The translations under genes were made by a program, and so were the position numbers. A stretch of DNA of 64,000 nt from Nocardia nova NBRC 15556 (GTDB lineage: Bacteria > Actinomycetota > Actinomycetes > Mycobacteriales > Mycobacteriaceae), in NCBI RefSeq assembly GCF_001613005.1, contig NZ_BDBN01000002.1, positions 124,001-188,000 on the forward strand. Reading direction: 5' to 3'. Each line of letters starts with the position of its first letter. Positions within the stretch are counted from its first letter, which is position 1. The notes below the pieces were generated by a model that was not told the DNA's origin, did no database searches, and saw only the letters and a program-made list of their open reading frames with translations. This document shows, piece by piece, positions 33,911 through 43,228 of the stretch.

Positions 33911-34414
33911 TCAGCGACGGGTGGCGGGGACGGGCCGGGCCCAGTCGACCCACGGGCCCCAATCGCGCGGTGCGGCCGGTTCCCGCACCGGCCCGGGCTC
34001 CTCACGGGCCCGCAGGTATTCGCGGACGAACTTCTTTCGCTCCGGCAGCAGCCACCAGCAGTCCATGCCCGACCAGTGGCCGTCCCCGGCGTAGGTGAGG
34101 ATCGTCGTCGAGGTGAATTCCGCGGCGATACTGCCCCCATCGGGGCGGTCCGCGCGATGCACGCTGCGGAAGGCGACGCGGTCCCCGTCGGCGGCGTACC
34201 AGACCAGCGGTGAATAGACCGGAATCGAGCCGGCCAGACTCGACTCGACCAATTCCCGGATCGCCTCGGGGCCCACGGCGGCGCCCCGGTGCGGATCGTG
34301 GTATTTCGCATCCGCGGTGAACGAGTCGGCCCAGCTCGCCCAATCCCCGTGTATCGGGCCGGTCGAGTAGAAATGCCGGAAAGCGGTGTCGATCTCACTG
34401 CCCAGTTGTGTCAT
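33911..34414 (-). CDS. SnoaL/NTF2-like protein (first of a paralogous pair)
   Basis: A 167-residue NTF2-like alpha+beta-barrel protein. The opening block FYSTGPIHGDWASWADSFTA and a conserved C-terminal motif RDWGPWVDWARP are shared with the neighbour at 34511-35098. Such folds act as hydratases, isomerases or small oxygenase subunits. As the last gene of the extradiol operon, it may process the ring-cleavage product or a dihydrodiol. No catalytic residues can be named with confidence. Confidence 0.82.
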   Translation of the reverse strand: MTQLGSEIDTAFRHFYSTGPIHGDWASWADSFTADAKYHDPHRGAAVGPEAIRELVESSLAGSIPVYSPLVWYAADGDRVAFRSVHRADRPDGGSIAAEFTSTTILTYAGDGHWSGMDCWWLLPERKKFVREYLRAREEPGPVREPAAPRDWGPWVDWARPVPATRR

Positions 34415-34510
34415 CGGTCAATTCCTCCACCAGGTCTCGGCCACATCTCGACGGCCCCAATTCGCCGGCACTGCGGTCCGACGCGGCCGCCATCCAGATG
34501 GCGCTGCAAT

Positions 34511-35098
34511 TCAATGGCTCCGCACGCCGAAATCGATATCGGCGATACCGGAGAAGGGAACGAAACCCTCGCGGGTCACCCACGACGGTTCGGCGACGTG
34601 ACCGGGTTCGGGACGCGCCCACGACACCCATGGTCCCCAGTCGCGGCGGCTCAAACGCTGCTGCGGGGTTTGCGGATACGCGTCGAGTGCGCGCTGATAT
34701 CGCGCGGAGAAATCGGCCATCTCGCCAGTAGCCCAGATATCTTCCTCCGAACGCCACCGGCCGCCGCCGGCGTATTCGATGATCTGCAGCGACGGGAAGT
34801 CGATCGGCGCCGCACCCGGTTCCGGATTGTCGGCGCGATTGGCGATCTCGTACACCACCCGGCCGCCGTCGATCAGATACCACTTCAGCGGGCTGTACAC
34901 CTGCGGGGCGGCGCCCATCGTCCCCTCCAGGAACCGCACGATTTCACCGGGGCCGGTGAACCGGCCGTAGTAGTGATCGGTGTAGACGGCGTCGTCGGTG
35001 AACAGATTCGCCCACGCCTGCCAGTCCTCGTAGACCAATCCGGTCATCACATAGTTGCGGAATGCGGCCTCGACCTCGCTCCGGTCGAATTCAGCCAT
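34511..35098 (-). CDS. SnoaL/NTF2-like protein (second of a paralogous pair)
   Basis: A 195-residue NTF2-like protein with the same layout as the next gene: YVMTGLVYEDWQAWANLFTD near the start, VYSPLKWYLIDGGRV in the middle and RDWGPWVSWARP near the C-terminus, followed by about 35 extra residues. A ribosome site AGGAGGG precedes the ATG at 35098. The two paralogues probably form a heteromer or act on successive intermediates. They lie directly after the LigB-type dioxygenase. Function is unassigned. Confidence 0.82.
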   Translation of the reverse strand: MAEFDRSEVEAAFRNYVMTGLVYEDWQAWANLFTDDAVYTDHYYGRFTGPGEIVRFLEGTMGAAPQVYSPLKWYLIDGGRVVYEIANRADNPEPGAAPIDFPSLQIIEYAGGGRWRSEEDIWATGEMADFSARYQRALDAYPQTPQQRLSRRDWGPWVSWARPEPGHVAEPSWVTREGFVPFSGIADIDFGVRSH

Positions 35099-35128
35099 CG
35101 TGACCCTCCTTGTTCCAGCGGATGCCAT

Positions 35129-35992
35129 TCATCCGCGCGAGATAGCGAGCCCCATCCCGGTGATCCATTTCTCCACCGGTTCGTAGCAGACGCATTCGAA
35201 CGGCTTCCCGGCACCGGCCGCGCCCGCGGCCATCCAGGTCCGGACCTCATTGGCCCCGACGCCGGCCTGTTCGGTGGCGACAGCGGCGAGCTCGGCCAGC
35301 CGGGTGGCGTCCCAGGTGGTCAGCGCGTCGAGGAAGGCGCGGTCCCACTCGGGCCGGATCTTCTTCTCGGCGGCGGCGTAGCCCGCGGCGATGATGCGCG
35401 CCCGTTCCTCATCGCTCATATCGTGGGTATCGACCTCCAGGCTCGGCGGGGAGTGCGAGAGCCCGCCGGTGCCGATCACCAGCACCCGCTCGTCGAGACC
35501 GTCGAGGAAATTCCCGACGGCGGCGCCGAATTCGAGTACGCGCCTCGGCGTCGGCAGCGGTGCCGTGGCGCAGTTGATCGGCACCGGAATCACCGGATAG
35601 GCGGCCAGGCCCTCGGTGAGATCGCGCAGCGGCTGTGCGAACGCGTGATCCAATTCGATATCGCGGCATACCGTGATATCGAATCCGGCGTCGAGCAGAT
35701 GGTCCGCGAGCCCCCGCGCCGGCTCGGGCGGCACCCGCAATGCTCCTGCGGGCTGACCCGCCTCGGCCATGATCGAGGCACTGAGCGCGACCGCGAACGA
35801 CGGCACCACCTTGCGGAAGGCGCGACGATGGTCACCGCCGAAGAGCACCACCACATCCGGTGCGAATTCCTCGACAAGGGCGCGTACCCGCGCCAGACCA
35901 TCCCGGAACTCTTTGCCGTAGACATGTTCCACATCGCGCATCATTCCCGGACTGTGGCTCGCGCAGACGATCAGCCGATCCGGCCCCGACAT
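35129..35992 (-). CDS. LigB/MhpB-type extradiol ring-cleavage dioxygenase
   Basis: A 287-residue class III extradiol dioxygenase resembling 2,3-dihydroxyphenylpropionate 1,2-dioxygenase. Iron-ligand and catalytic histidines are expected in IVCASHSPGMM, VLFGGDHRRAF and GTGGLSHSPPS, all present. It opens a catechol ring next to a hydroxyl, giving a substrate for the hydrolase at 6045-6932. AAGGAG is 5 nt before the ATG at 35992. The family is unrelated to the common vicinal-oxygen-chelate extradiol enzymes. It lies in the same operon as a thiolase-like/DUF35 pair, so ring and side chain are probably dealt with together. Confidence 0.9.
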   Translation of the reverse strand: MSGPDRLIVCASHSPGMMRDVEHVYGKEFRDGLARVRALVEEFAPDVVVLFGGDHRRAFRKVVPSFAVALSASIMAEAGQPAGALRVPPEPARGLADHLLDAGFDITVCRDIELDHAFAQPLRDLTEGLAAYPVIPVPINCATAPLPTPRRVLEFGAAVGNFLDGLDERVLVIGTGGLSHSPPSLEVDTHDMSDEERARIIAAGYAAAEKKIRPEWDRAFLDALTTWDATRLAELAAVATEQAGVGANEVRTWMAAGAAGAGKPFECVCYEPVEKWITGMGLAISRG

Positions 35993-36056
35993 ATGCACTC
36001 CTTACTCTGTTCGTCGCACGTGCGTACGGCGGTGACCGCCCACGTGCGGCGTGGTT

Positions 36057-36908
36057 CTAGCGTCGAGTCGCCATTCCCGCATCGACGTTGAGGGTGCTTC
36101 CGGTGAACGAGCGCCCCGACTCCGTGATGAGAAAAACAATGGCCTCACTGACATCGCGCGGCTCGATCATCGGCAGGTCCGGTAACAGGGTCTGCATGGC
36201 ATTGGCCAGGTTCGGATAGGCGCCGAGCACGTTGAACAGTTCCGGGTTCTGCGTCACCATCGGTGTCGCGCAATTGGTCGGCGCGACACCGTTCACCCGA
36301 ATGTGGTACTGGGCAAGGTAATTCGCATACTGGCGCACCATTCCGGTCAGCGCGAGTTTCGCCATACCGTAGGCGTCGTCACCGCCCGTTCCGTTGCCGA
36401 GTCCCAACATGGCCGCCATCGAACTCGTCACCACGATATTGCCGTCCCGGTGCCCCTGCTCGCCCCGCTCGATCAGATGGGGCAAGGCGACACGAACCGT
36501 ATTCCAGGGCCCGATCAGCAGCAGATCGATACCGGCGCGAAACACCTCGGCGGCATCTCTCTCGCCGGTATTGCTCAGCAGCACACCGGCATTGGCCAAG
36601 ACGGTGTCGATATGACCGAACCGTTCGACGCCTGCGTCGAATGCGGACTGCAACGACGTGAGATCGCGGATGTCGGCCTTGCGGGCGAGCATGGACCGCC
36701 CCGTCTGCTCGACCAGTCGCACGGTCTCGTCGAGGTCTTCGGAGGTGCCGAGTTTGTATGGTACGAGGTCGATGTCGGCGCAGATATCGATGCCGACGAT
36801 GTCGGCGCCCTCCTCCGCGCACCGAATCGCATGCGACCGGCCCTGACCGCGCGCGGCTCCGGTGACGAAGACGACCCTGTCTTCCAGCTTGCCCACTGCC
36901 TTGCCCAT
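36057..36908 (-). CDS. mycofactocin-coupled SDR oxidoreductase
   Basis: A 283-residue SDR. The opening VVFVTGAARGQGRSHAIRCA followed by ADIVGIDICADI is the hallmark of the mycofactocin-associated SDR group (carveol-dehydrogenase-like), which hold NAD(H) tightly and pass electrons to mycofactocin. The active site has Y-x3-K in DAYGMAKLAL. It probably oxidises a secondary alcohol or a ring cis-diol within the extradiol pathway. It lies between the CoA-transferase and the dioxygenase in the same operon. Confidence 0.9.
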   Translation of the reverse strand: MGKAVGKLEDRVVFVTGAARGQGRSHAIRCAEEGADIVGIDICADIDLVPYKLGTSEDLDETVRLVEQTGRSMLARKADIRDLTSLQSAFDAGVERFGHIDTVLANAGVLLSNTGERDAAEVFRAGIDLLLIGPWNTVRVALPHLIERGEQGHRDGNIVVTSSMAAMLGLGNGTGGDDAYGMAKLALTGMVRQYANYLAQYHIRVNGVAPTNCATPMVTQNPELFNVLGAYPNLANAMQTLLPDLPMIEPRDVSEAIVFLITESGRSFTGSTLNVDAGMATRR

Positions 36909-36951
36909 TTCTCTTGTCGCGGTAGTGATTCGGCGCCTGAAGGCGGCCAGA

Positions 36952-38163
36952 TCAGATGACGGCCCCGGACTCCTTCAGGGCGATGATGCGGTCCCAGTCC
37001 AGCCCCAGTTCCTGCAGCACGTCGTCGGTGTGCTCCCCGTGGCCGGGCGCCGGGCGCAATGCCGCGGGTGTCTCGTCGAACTGGACGGGATTGGCCGCCA
37101 GCGCGAAGGTGTTTCCGTTGGCGTCGGTCACCTTCGGCAGATAGCCGTTGGCCGTCACCTGCGGATCATCGTGCAGTTCGAGGGCGGATTCGAAGGCATC
37201 CCACACCCCGTCGAAATCCTCCAACTGCTTGCGCCAATACTCGAGCGGCTGAGCTTCGAAGGTCCGGCGCAGTTCTGCGGTGCATTCGCGGCGGTTGGCG
37301 AAACGAACGCGAGCGTCGGCGAATCGGTCGTCGGAGACGAGATCGGACCGGCCGATGCGCGCACACAGATCGGGCCAGAATCGGTCCGACTGCAGCAGCA
37401 CCAGTGCCAGGAACCGATTGTCCTGGGTGCGATAGATACTGGTCACCGGGTTCGGCATTTCATCGAGGTCGTATTTCGGGATGTTCGAGCCGATCACCTT
37501 GGACCCCACCACATCCGGACCCAGCTGCCACAGTGCGGTTCCCAGTAGTGATACGTCCACAACCGAGGCCTGCCCGGTGCGCTCGCGCCGGTACAGGGCG
37601 GCCGCGACACCGCCCGCGATGGCGAAACCTCCGAAGACATCGCCGAAGGCCGGCCGCTGGATCGGCGGATAGCTGCCGTCACCCGCGGCCAGCGCGTCAC
37701 CGATGCCACCGCGCGCCCAGTAGGCCGCGAGGTCGAATCCGCCGCGATCGGCCTGCGGTCCCTTCGGCCCGTAACCGTGCCCGCGCGCGTAGATGATCTT
37801 CGGATTGCGCGCCCGGATCGCGTCGAGGTCGACGCCGAGGCGCTGCTGAGACCCGGGCAACAGATTCGTCGCGAAGACATCGGCCTGTTCGACGAGTTTG
37901 TACAGGATTTCCAGTCCTTGCGGGTTGGCGACGTCGAGTCCGACGCTGCGCTTCCCCCGGTTGGGCTGCTCGATGAAATGGTTGACCCCGGTCGCCCCGG
38001 CCACCACCCCGGAATTGACCAGTCCGCGCTGCGGGTCCCCGGTCTCCGGGTGTTCGATCTTGATGACGTCGGCGCCCCAGTCGGCCAGCACGGCGCCCGC
38101 GGACGGCACAAATGTCCACGCCGCGAGTTCGACGACTTTCACACCTTCGAGAATCGGCTCCAT
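36952..38163 (-). CDS. class III CoA-transferase (CaiB/BaiF)
   Basis: A 403-residue family III CoA-transferase. [31 protein letters not shown] and the catalytic-Asp block [13 protein letters not shown] are all present. It transfers CoA to a pathway acid without ATP. AAAGGA precedes the ATG at 38163, and a longer frame to 38229 is not needed. It lies between the aldehyde dehydrogenase and the mycofactocin SDR. An acid made by that aldehyde dehydrogenase is a natural acceptor candidate, by context only. Confidence 0.91.
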   Translation of the reverse strand: MEPILEGVKVVELAAWTFVPSAGAVLADWGADVIKIEHPETGDPQRGLVNSGVVAGATGVNHFIEQPNRGKRSVGLDVANPQGLEILYKLVEQADVFATNLLPGSQQRLGVDLDAIRARNPKIIYARGHGYGPKGPQADRGGFDLAAYWARGGIGDALAAGDGSYPPIQRPAFGDVFGGFAIAGGVAAALYRRERTGQASVVDVSLLGTALWQLGPDVVGSKVIGSNIPKYDLDEMPNPVTSIYRTQDNRFLALVLLQSDRFWPDLCARIGRSDLVSDDRFADARVRFANRRECTAELRRTFEAQPLEYWRKQLEDFDGVWDAFESALELHDDPQVTANGYLPKVTDANGNTFALAANPVQFDETPAALRPAPGHGEHTDDVLQELGLDWDRIIALKESGAVI

Positions 38164-38212
38164 TGATCGGAGTCCTTTCTTCCTGCTCGTTCCGGAACAA
38201 CCCCGCGAGGGA

Positions 38213-39694
38213 TCAGCGGAATCCGACAACCTTTGTCTGGAGGTACTGTTCGAAACCTTCGCGACCGTTCTGGCGGCCCAGACCGCTCTGCTTGTAGCCG
38301 CCGTACGGTGAATCAGCGCCGTAGAACATTCCGCCGTTGACCATCAGCGTGCCGGTGCGGATGCCACGAGCGATCGCGTCGGCACGTTCGGGGTCGCCAC
38401 CCCACACCGAGCCGGACAGCCCATACGGGCTGTCGTTGGCGATGCGGATCGCATCGCGGTCGTCCTCGAACGGGATCACCGAGAGGACCGGGCCGAAGAT
38501 TTCCTCCCGCGCGATGGTCATCGTGTTGTCGACGTCGGCGAACACCGTGGGCTGCACGTAGTAGCCCTGCGAAAGATGCTCGGGGCGACCGCCCCCGACG
38601 GTGATCCTGGCGCCTTCCGACTCGCCCTTGCGGATGTAGTCGAGCACACGGTCGCGCTGGCGCGCGTTGACCAGCGGGCCGGAGAAATTGGCCGGATCGG
38701 TGGGATCGCCGTACGCGATACCACCGAATGTCGCGGTCGCGATCTCGACCGCTTCGGCGTAGCGGCTGCGCGGCACCAGCAACCGGGACGGTAGCGCACA
38801 TCCCTGACCGGCGTGCATGCAGGCGATCATCGACTGCGGAATGACGGCACCGAAATCCGCGTCGTCGAGTACCACCATCGCGTTCTTGCCGCCGAGCTCG
38901 AGGAAGGTCCGTTTCAACGTCGCCGCCGACAACTCGACGATGCGTTTGCCCACGCCGGTCGAGCCGGTGAACGACACCATATCCACGCGCGGATCCACCA
39001 GTAGCTGCTCGGCGACTCCGTTGTCGGAGGTCGTCACCACGTTGAACACACCCGCCGGGATGTCGGTCCGCTCCGCGACGAGCCGGCCGATGCGGGCCGC
39101 GCCCCACGGGGTGTCCGGGGCAGGCTTGAGAACGACGGTATTGCCGGTGGCCAGGGCCGGTCCGATCTTGTTGAGCGCCACTTCGATCGGAAAGTTCCAC
39201 GGCACGATGGCCGCGACGACGCCGATCGGCTCCTGCACCACGCGACGATGACTGACCGCGCCGAACAGCTCGGTGTCGGGAAGCGTTCGCTCCCACTCGA
39301 AATCATCGATGAGTTCAGCTGGATAGGCGATCGCGTCGGCCAGCGGCCAATCGAGCTGGGCCATATAGGTGATCGACACCGGCGATCCGGCTTCGGCGAC
39401 GAGCTCGGTACGGAAGGCTTCCTTCTCGTCCTGCAGAGCCTCGTGCAGCTGACGCAGGCAGTGTTTGCGGAATTCGCGATCGGTGGCCCAGACACCGTCG
39501 TCGAATGCCGTCCGCGCCGCAGCGATCGCACGATCGACATCCGCCGCGCCGGCGTCGGCGGTATTGCCGATGACCTGCTCGGTCGCCGGATCGATGTTGT
39601 CATAGCGCGCGCCCGAGGCGGCATCGGTCAGGACGCCGGCGATCAGCATCCGCGCTTCTCCGCGGGTGATGTGTGATGTCGTGGGGGCTGTCAT
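38213..39694 (-). CDS. aldehyde dehydrogenase (NAD(P)-dependent)
   Basis: A 493-residue ALDH. Recognisable blocks are [34 protein letters not shown], the base Glu in [15 protein letters not shown], the nucleophile Cys in [15 protein letters not shown], and [16 protein letters not shown] stands close to the ATG at 39694. It is encoded right behind a Cys-less thiolase-like protein. A retro-aldol cleavage by that protein would release an aldehyde or ketone that this enzyme could oxidise, a coherent but unproven pairing. Confidence 0.93.
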   Translation of the reverse strand: MTAPTTSHITRGEARMLIAGVLTDAASGARYDNIDPATEQVIGNTADAGAADVDRAIAAARTAFDDGVWATDREFRKHCLRQLHEALQDEKEAFRTELVAEAGSPVSITYMAQLDWPLADAIAYPAELIDDFEWERTLPDTELFGAVSHRRVVQEPIGVVAAIVPWNFPIEVALNKIGPALATGNTVVLKPAPDTPWGAARIGRLVAERTDIPAGVFNVVTTSDNGVAEQLLVDPRVDMVSFTGSTGVGKRIVELSAATLKRTFLELGGKNAMVVLDDADFGAVIPQSMIACMHAGQGCALPSRLLVPRSRYAEAVEIATATFGGIAYGDPTDPANFSGPLVNARQRDRVLDYIRKGESEGARITVGGGRPEHLSQGYYVQPTVFADVDNTMTIAREEIFGPVLSVIPFEDDRDAIRIANDSPYGLSGSVWGGDPERADAIARGIRTGTLMVNGGMFYGADSPYGGYKQSGLGRQNGREGFEQYLQTKVVGFR

Positions 39695-39710
39695 GATCTC
39701 CGAGGACCTC

Positions 39711-40904
39711 TCAATCACGCCTGCTGAGCAGCATGGCCCCGGCGACAGGGCCGCCGCCGACCGCCACCGCCACGAGCTCCGGAGTCTTGGGCGCCTGCCG
39801 ATCGCCACCCTCACCCCACAGCTGGACGCAGGCTTCGTGCAGGAATCCCATGCCGTGCAGGCGGCCACCGGACAGCTGGCCGCCACTGGTGTTGAGCGGC
39901 AGCTCCCCGTCGAGAGCGATGCGATGCCCGCCCTCGACGAATTCACCGACGCGGCCGCGCTCGCAGAATCCCAGCGCCTCGAGCCACTGCACCGTCAGGA
40001 AGCTGAAGCCGTCGTAGAGCTGGGCCATATCGACATCGGCCGGGCGCAGGGTCGTGCGCTCCCACAGCGTCGTCGCGGCATCGTGCGCCGCCATCGTCGT
40101 GATGTCGGCGCGCTGGTCCCAGGTCGCGCGTTCGAACATGCCGGTGCCGACGGATTCGACTGTCAGCGGCGGCTTCGGCAGACCGGCGGCGGCCTCGCGC
40201 CGGGAGATGATCACCGCGCTGGCCCCGTCGCAGGGCACATCGCAGTCGTAGAGGCAGAACGGATCGGAGATCATCCGCGCCTCGAGGTAGTCCTCGAGCG
40301 ACATGGGGGTGCGATAGACGGCGTCGGGATTGAGTCCGGCGTTGGTCCGGGCGTTCACCGCGATGGCGCCGAGCTGTTCGCGGGTGAGACCGAAGTCGTG
40401 CATATAGCGCTGGGCGGCCATAGCCAGCCAGTTCGCCGCCGACACCGCGCCGAAGGGGCCGAAATATTCCAGGTGATCGGGCAGCCGGCCGCTCCCGAAC
40501 AGTACCGATGCGCGCCCGGCGGTCTGCGCGGTCGACTCCCATACCGATCGATACACCAGCACGTGGTCGGCCAGCCCGGTGGCTACCGCCATACAGGCAT
40601 CGATCGCCGGGCCGATCTGCCCCGCGGTCTCCATACTGCTGGTGAACCACCGGCTGCGCAGTCCGAGTGCGTTGCGCAACTCGTGCACAGTGGCCCCGGA
40701 GAAACCGGGATCGGGTACGCCCGGACCGGGATAGCTGGCCACCCCGTCGATATCGTCGGGCTCGAGGCCCGCATCGGCGATGGCCCGCAGGGCGGCCTCG
40801 ACGGTCAATTCCAGACCGCTGCGGCCAAGACGCCGCCCGACCTGAGACTTGCCGGCGCCGGTCACTACGGCCTTGCGTCCGAACAGACCGCTCGGCTCAC
40901 TCAT
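39711..40904 (-). CDS. thiolase-superfamily protein without catalytic Cys (Ltp2-type aldolase candidate)
   Basis: A 397-residue thiolase-fold protein. The nucleophile position reads SSMETAGQIGPAI with no Cys, the HD motif is replaced by AQLYDGFSFL, and the C-terminal His motif by SGGQLSGGRLHGMG. The last closely resembles the 4372-5529 protein. These substitutions match Ltp2-type aldolases. Its DUF35 partner overlaps upstream by 8 bp. The likely reaction is retro-aldol cleavage of a beta-hydroxyacyl-CoA side chain. Unusually for the window it is in one operon with a ring-opening dioxygenase. Confidence 0.85.
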   Translation of the reverse strand: MSEPSGLFGRKAVVTGAGKSQVGRRLGRSGLELTVEAALRAIADAGLEPDDIDGVASYPGPGVPDPGFSGATVHELRNALGLRSRWFTSSMETAGQIGPAIDACMAVATGLADHVLVYRSVWESTAQTAGRASVLFGSGRLPDHLEYFGPFGAVSAANWLAMAAQRYMHDFGLTREQLGAIAVNARTNAGLNPDAVYRTPMSLEDYLEARMISDPFCLYDCDVPCDGASAVIISRREAAAGLPKPPLTVESVGTGMFERATWDQRADITTMAAHDAATTLWERTTLRPADVDMAQLYDGFSFLTVQWLEALGFCERGRVGEFVEGGHRIALDGELPLNTSGGQLSGGRLHGMGFLHEACVQLWGEGGDRQAPKTPELVAVAVGGGPVAGAMLLSRRD

Positions 40905-41373
40905 CGCTCACTCCTGCCGCGGGACGGAACAGCGGAAGCCAGACGTCGTCCCACTGCTCGAAGAACACCTCGACCTCGAGGCCGACCGACACCGTCTCCG
41001 GCACCACCCCGACCACATTGCTCACCACTCGGACATCGGGCTCTTCGGCCAGTTCGATCATCGCCACGACATAGGGCGGCGGAAATCCCGGAATCCAAGG
41101 CTGGCGATTGACGGTGAACGCGGCCACCCGGCCGCGGCCGGAAACCGGTTCGGGGGCCACATCGGTGCTCCGGCAGCGGAAACACGCCGCCGATCCGGGA
41201 TGAAACCACCGCTGGCAACTGCGACACCGGTAGATCAGCAACCTCCCGTCGCGGCCGCCGGTCCAGAATGGTTCCGATACCGCCGTCGGCGCCGGCAGCA
41301 GCCGCACCTCCGGCCGCACGTATTCGACCGCGACCGCACCACCGTGCGACACACCCTCGGTCTGTTCCAACAA
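40897..41373 (-). CDS. DUF35 / OB-fold Zn-ribbon partner of thiolase-like protein
   Basis: Up to 158 residues; zinc-ribbon cysteines C50, C53, C64 and C67 and the OB-fold block YVVAMIELAEEPDVRVV are clear. The start is uncertain: TTG at 41373 and GTG at 41352 are both in frame, and neither has a good ribosome site, so an untracked leader or leaderless start is possible. It heads the eight-gene operon 41373-33911, and two operator-like repeats lie 80 and 155 bp upstream. It should form a complex with the overlapping thiolase-like protein. Confidence 0.85.
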   Translation of the reverse strand: MLEQTEGVSHGGAVAVEYVRPEVRLLPAPTAVSEPFWTGGRDGRLLIYRCRSCQRWFHPGSAACFRCRSTDVAPEPVSGRGRVAAFTVNRQPWIPGFPPPYVVAMIELAEEPDVRVVSNVVGVVPETVSVGLEVEVFFEQWDDVWLPLFRPAAGVSDE

Positions 41374-42034
41374 ATCCAGTCACATCCCGTGTCCATGCGG
41401 CACGTCGTCACGATCGGCCACAACCACTTGATCCTCTTCACTGTAGAACCAATCTGACAGTAGCGTCAATGTTATGCGGGCACTTTGCGCCGGTAAAGTG
41501 CGATGCGTTTCGGCGCCATAGAGGTAGTCTGACACTGCGTCACTAATCCGCCGGCCAAAAGACAGGCCGGTCGGCCCGGCGGGGCCTGCACGAGCAGACG
41601 CACCGGAACAACCCACGGCACGTGTCGACGGTGCAGCCTTGGCGACATGATAGGAGTACAGCGCTCGGCGTCGGATCCAAATAGAGATAATCGCAATAAC
41701 ACCATAATTATTTAGCTGTATAAGCCCCTGAGTGACGTGCACCACCTCGACCGGACCGTCCAGCTCGCCCCACCAACCCCCGCGTACGCCGCGAGGGATC
41801 GCGCTGTGGCCGGTAGCGTTCTCGATCTCGGCGGCGCCGGCCGGCGCGAGCCGACAGAGAAGCCGCCCTCGCGCGGCGGTGTCCGTAGGGCGGCGCGTCC
41901 TCGGTTCATGGCCGCGCTGCTCGGCATCCGCGCCGATCCACATCGACCCGCCGCACCCCAATGTAGTATAAATAGTTAGTTAAATATGCTACTTCGAGCG
42001 CCCTAGCGCCGACGACCGAACAGGGGTTGTGGCA
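41374..42034. promoter_or_regulatory. 661-bp divergent regulatory region
   Basis: No supported gene lies here. Operator-like repeats are CTGACAGTAGCGTCAA at 41454-41469 and CTGACACTGCGTCAC at 41529-41543 (5-nt spacer). An AT-rich element ATACAGCTAAATAATTATG (minus strand, about 41704-41722) resembles one upstream of 50279. A further AT-rich inverted repeat with arms GTAGTATA (41963-41970) and TATGCTAC (41985-41992) lies just before the 42035 gene. Together they suggest at least two regulators acting on the divergent operons. Confidence 0.55.
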
Positions 42035-43228
42035 ATGAGTTGGATCAGTTCACTAGGCACTTACCTGCCGCCATGGGGAACTGCGCAGCGGCGCACCGCC
42101 GGGGACGACGAGGATGCGGTCACGATGGCGGTCGAAGCCGGGTCCGCCGCCCGGCGAGGCGGCGGACAGATCGCCCGGGTCACCCTGGTCACCAGGGACT
42201 TTCCGCTCTTGGAGGGCGGTAGCGGAGCAGTCTTGCTGGCAGGACTCGGACTCGATCCCGACATCGAGGTCACCGAGCGCATCGGCGGCGCCCCCGCGGC
42301 GCTGGACGCGATCGCCACCGCGCGCCCGCGCACCCTGGTCATTGCCGTCGATCTGGAACCGGCCGGCGCCGCCGCGGCGGTCATCGGCGAGACCGGTCTC
42401 ACCGTCCGTCCGGTGGCCCGGCTGGCCCGCAGCCTTCCGGTCCGGACCCGTGACGCCGCGGGCGCGACCCGTGACTACGGGGATCCGCGCCTGCTGCGCG
42501 AACGCGGAATCCTGCGATCGGTGCGGACCGCCTGGCCAGGTGAGGTGAGCGCGGTTGCTGGAGTGGATCACAAGACGGCCACCGCGCTGTCGAGTGCCAC
42601 TGCGCCGCAACTGCCGACGACAGGCGCGTCCGCGGCCGTGTTCGCCCTGGCTCGGATGGCCGAAACCGGCACCGCGGGTGTACTTCTCGGTGTCGAACAG
42701 GCGACGGTGAGCGGTCTCGGTGTGGATGGCGGTACCGCATCGGTGGTGCGCAATGAACTCCGGGCGCGCCCGGTTCCGCGCGTCGTCCGGGCGCCGGGCC
42801 TCGACATCCCCATCTCGCTGGCCGCCTACGAGCGCGCCTTCGATGCCAAGCTGCGCTGGCAGGCCTCGCGCAACCCCGCCACCGGCGCGCTGGATTTCCC
42901 GCCGCGGCTGTCGATCGACACCGAGGGCCGCCTCGTCGAGCCGGCCGAGCTGGTGGAGTTGCCGCGCACCGGAACCGTCTACACGCAAGTCACGGTGCAC
43001 GTGCCCGTCCCCGGCCTGCCCAGCCCGTATTCACTGGTCATCGTCGAACTGGACGGAGTCGCGGTGCGCGCTCTGGCGAAAACCACTGCCGCCGCATCCG
43101 GTTCGGTCGGCATCGGTGACCGTGGCCGCATGGTCCTGCGCCGGGTCGCGGTGCGTTCGGGCGTTCCCGACTACGGGTACGCCTTCATCCCCGACACCGC
43201 GCAACACACACAGAAGGAGATCGCATGA
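42035..43228 (+). CDS. cysteine-free thiolase/HMG-CoA-synthase-like protein fused to an OB-fold DUF35 domain
   Basis: A 397-residue protein. The N-terminal part resembles the KAS-III/HMG-CoA-synthase fold in outline (DEDAVTMAVEAGSAA, VERS-like ARLARSLPVRTRDAAGATRDY) and the last 140 residues resemble a DUF35 OB-fold with AKLRWQASRNPATGALDFPP at the site of the zinc ribbon. There is no Cys anywhere, so both the synthase nucleophile and the zinc ligands are lost. AGGGG is 8 nt before the ATG at 42035. It ends in an ATGA overlap with a classical thiolase and is therefore likely its structural partner. The domain call is moderate. Confidence 0.75.
   Translation: MSWISSLGTYLPPWGTAQRRTAGDDEDAVTMAVEAGSAARRGGGQIARVTLVTRDFPLLEGGSGAVLLAGLGLDPDIEVTERIGGAPAALDAIATARPRTLVIAVDLEPAGAAAAVIGETGLTVRPVARLARSLPVRTRDAAGATRDYGDPRLLRERGILRSVRTAWPGEVSAVAGVDHKTATALSSATAPQLPTTGASAAVFALARMAETGTAGVLLGVEQATVSGLGVDGGTASVVRNELRARPVPRVVRAPGLDIPISLAAYERAFDAKLRWQASRNPATGALDFPPRLSIDTEGRLVEPAELVELPRTGTVYTQVTVHVPVPGLPSPYSLVIVELDGVAVRALAKTTAAASGSVGIGDRGRMVLRRVAVRSGVPDYGYAFIPDTAQHTQKEIA

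Noticed and set aside
34289..36091. 600-codon plus-strand frame opposite the NTF2-like and LigB genes
   Set aside because: Spans three supported minus-strand genes and has no domain features.
41732..41979. Short plus-strand frames (79-80 codons) in the large intergenic gap
   Set aside because: No ribosome site, overlapping each other in different frames, compositionally like shadows; left as regulatory DNA.
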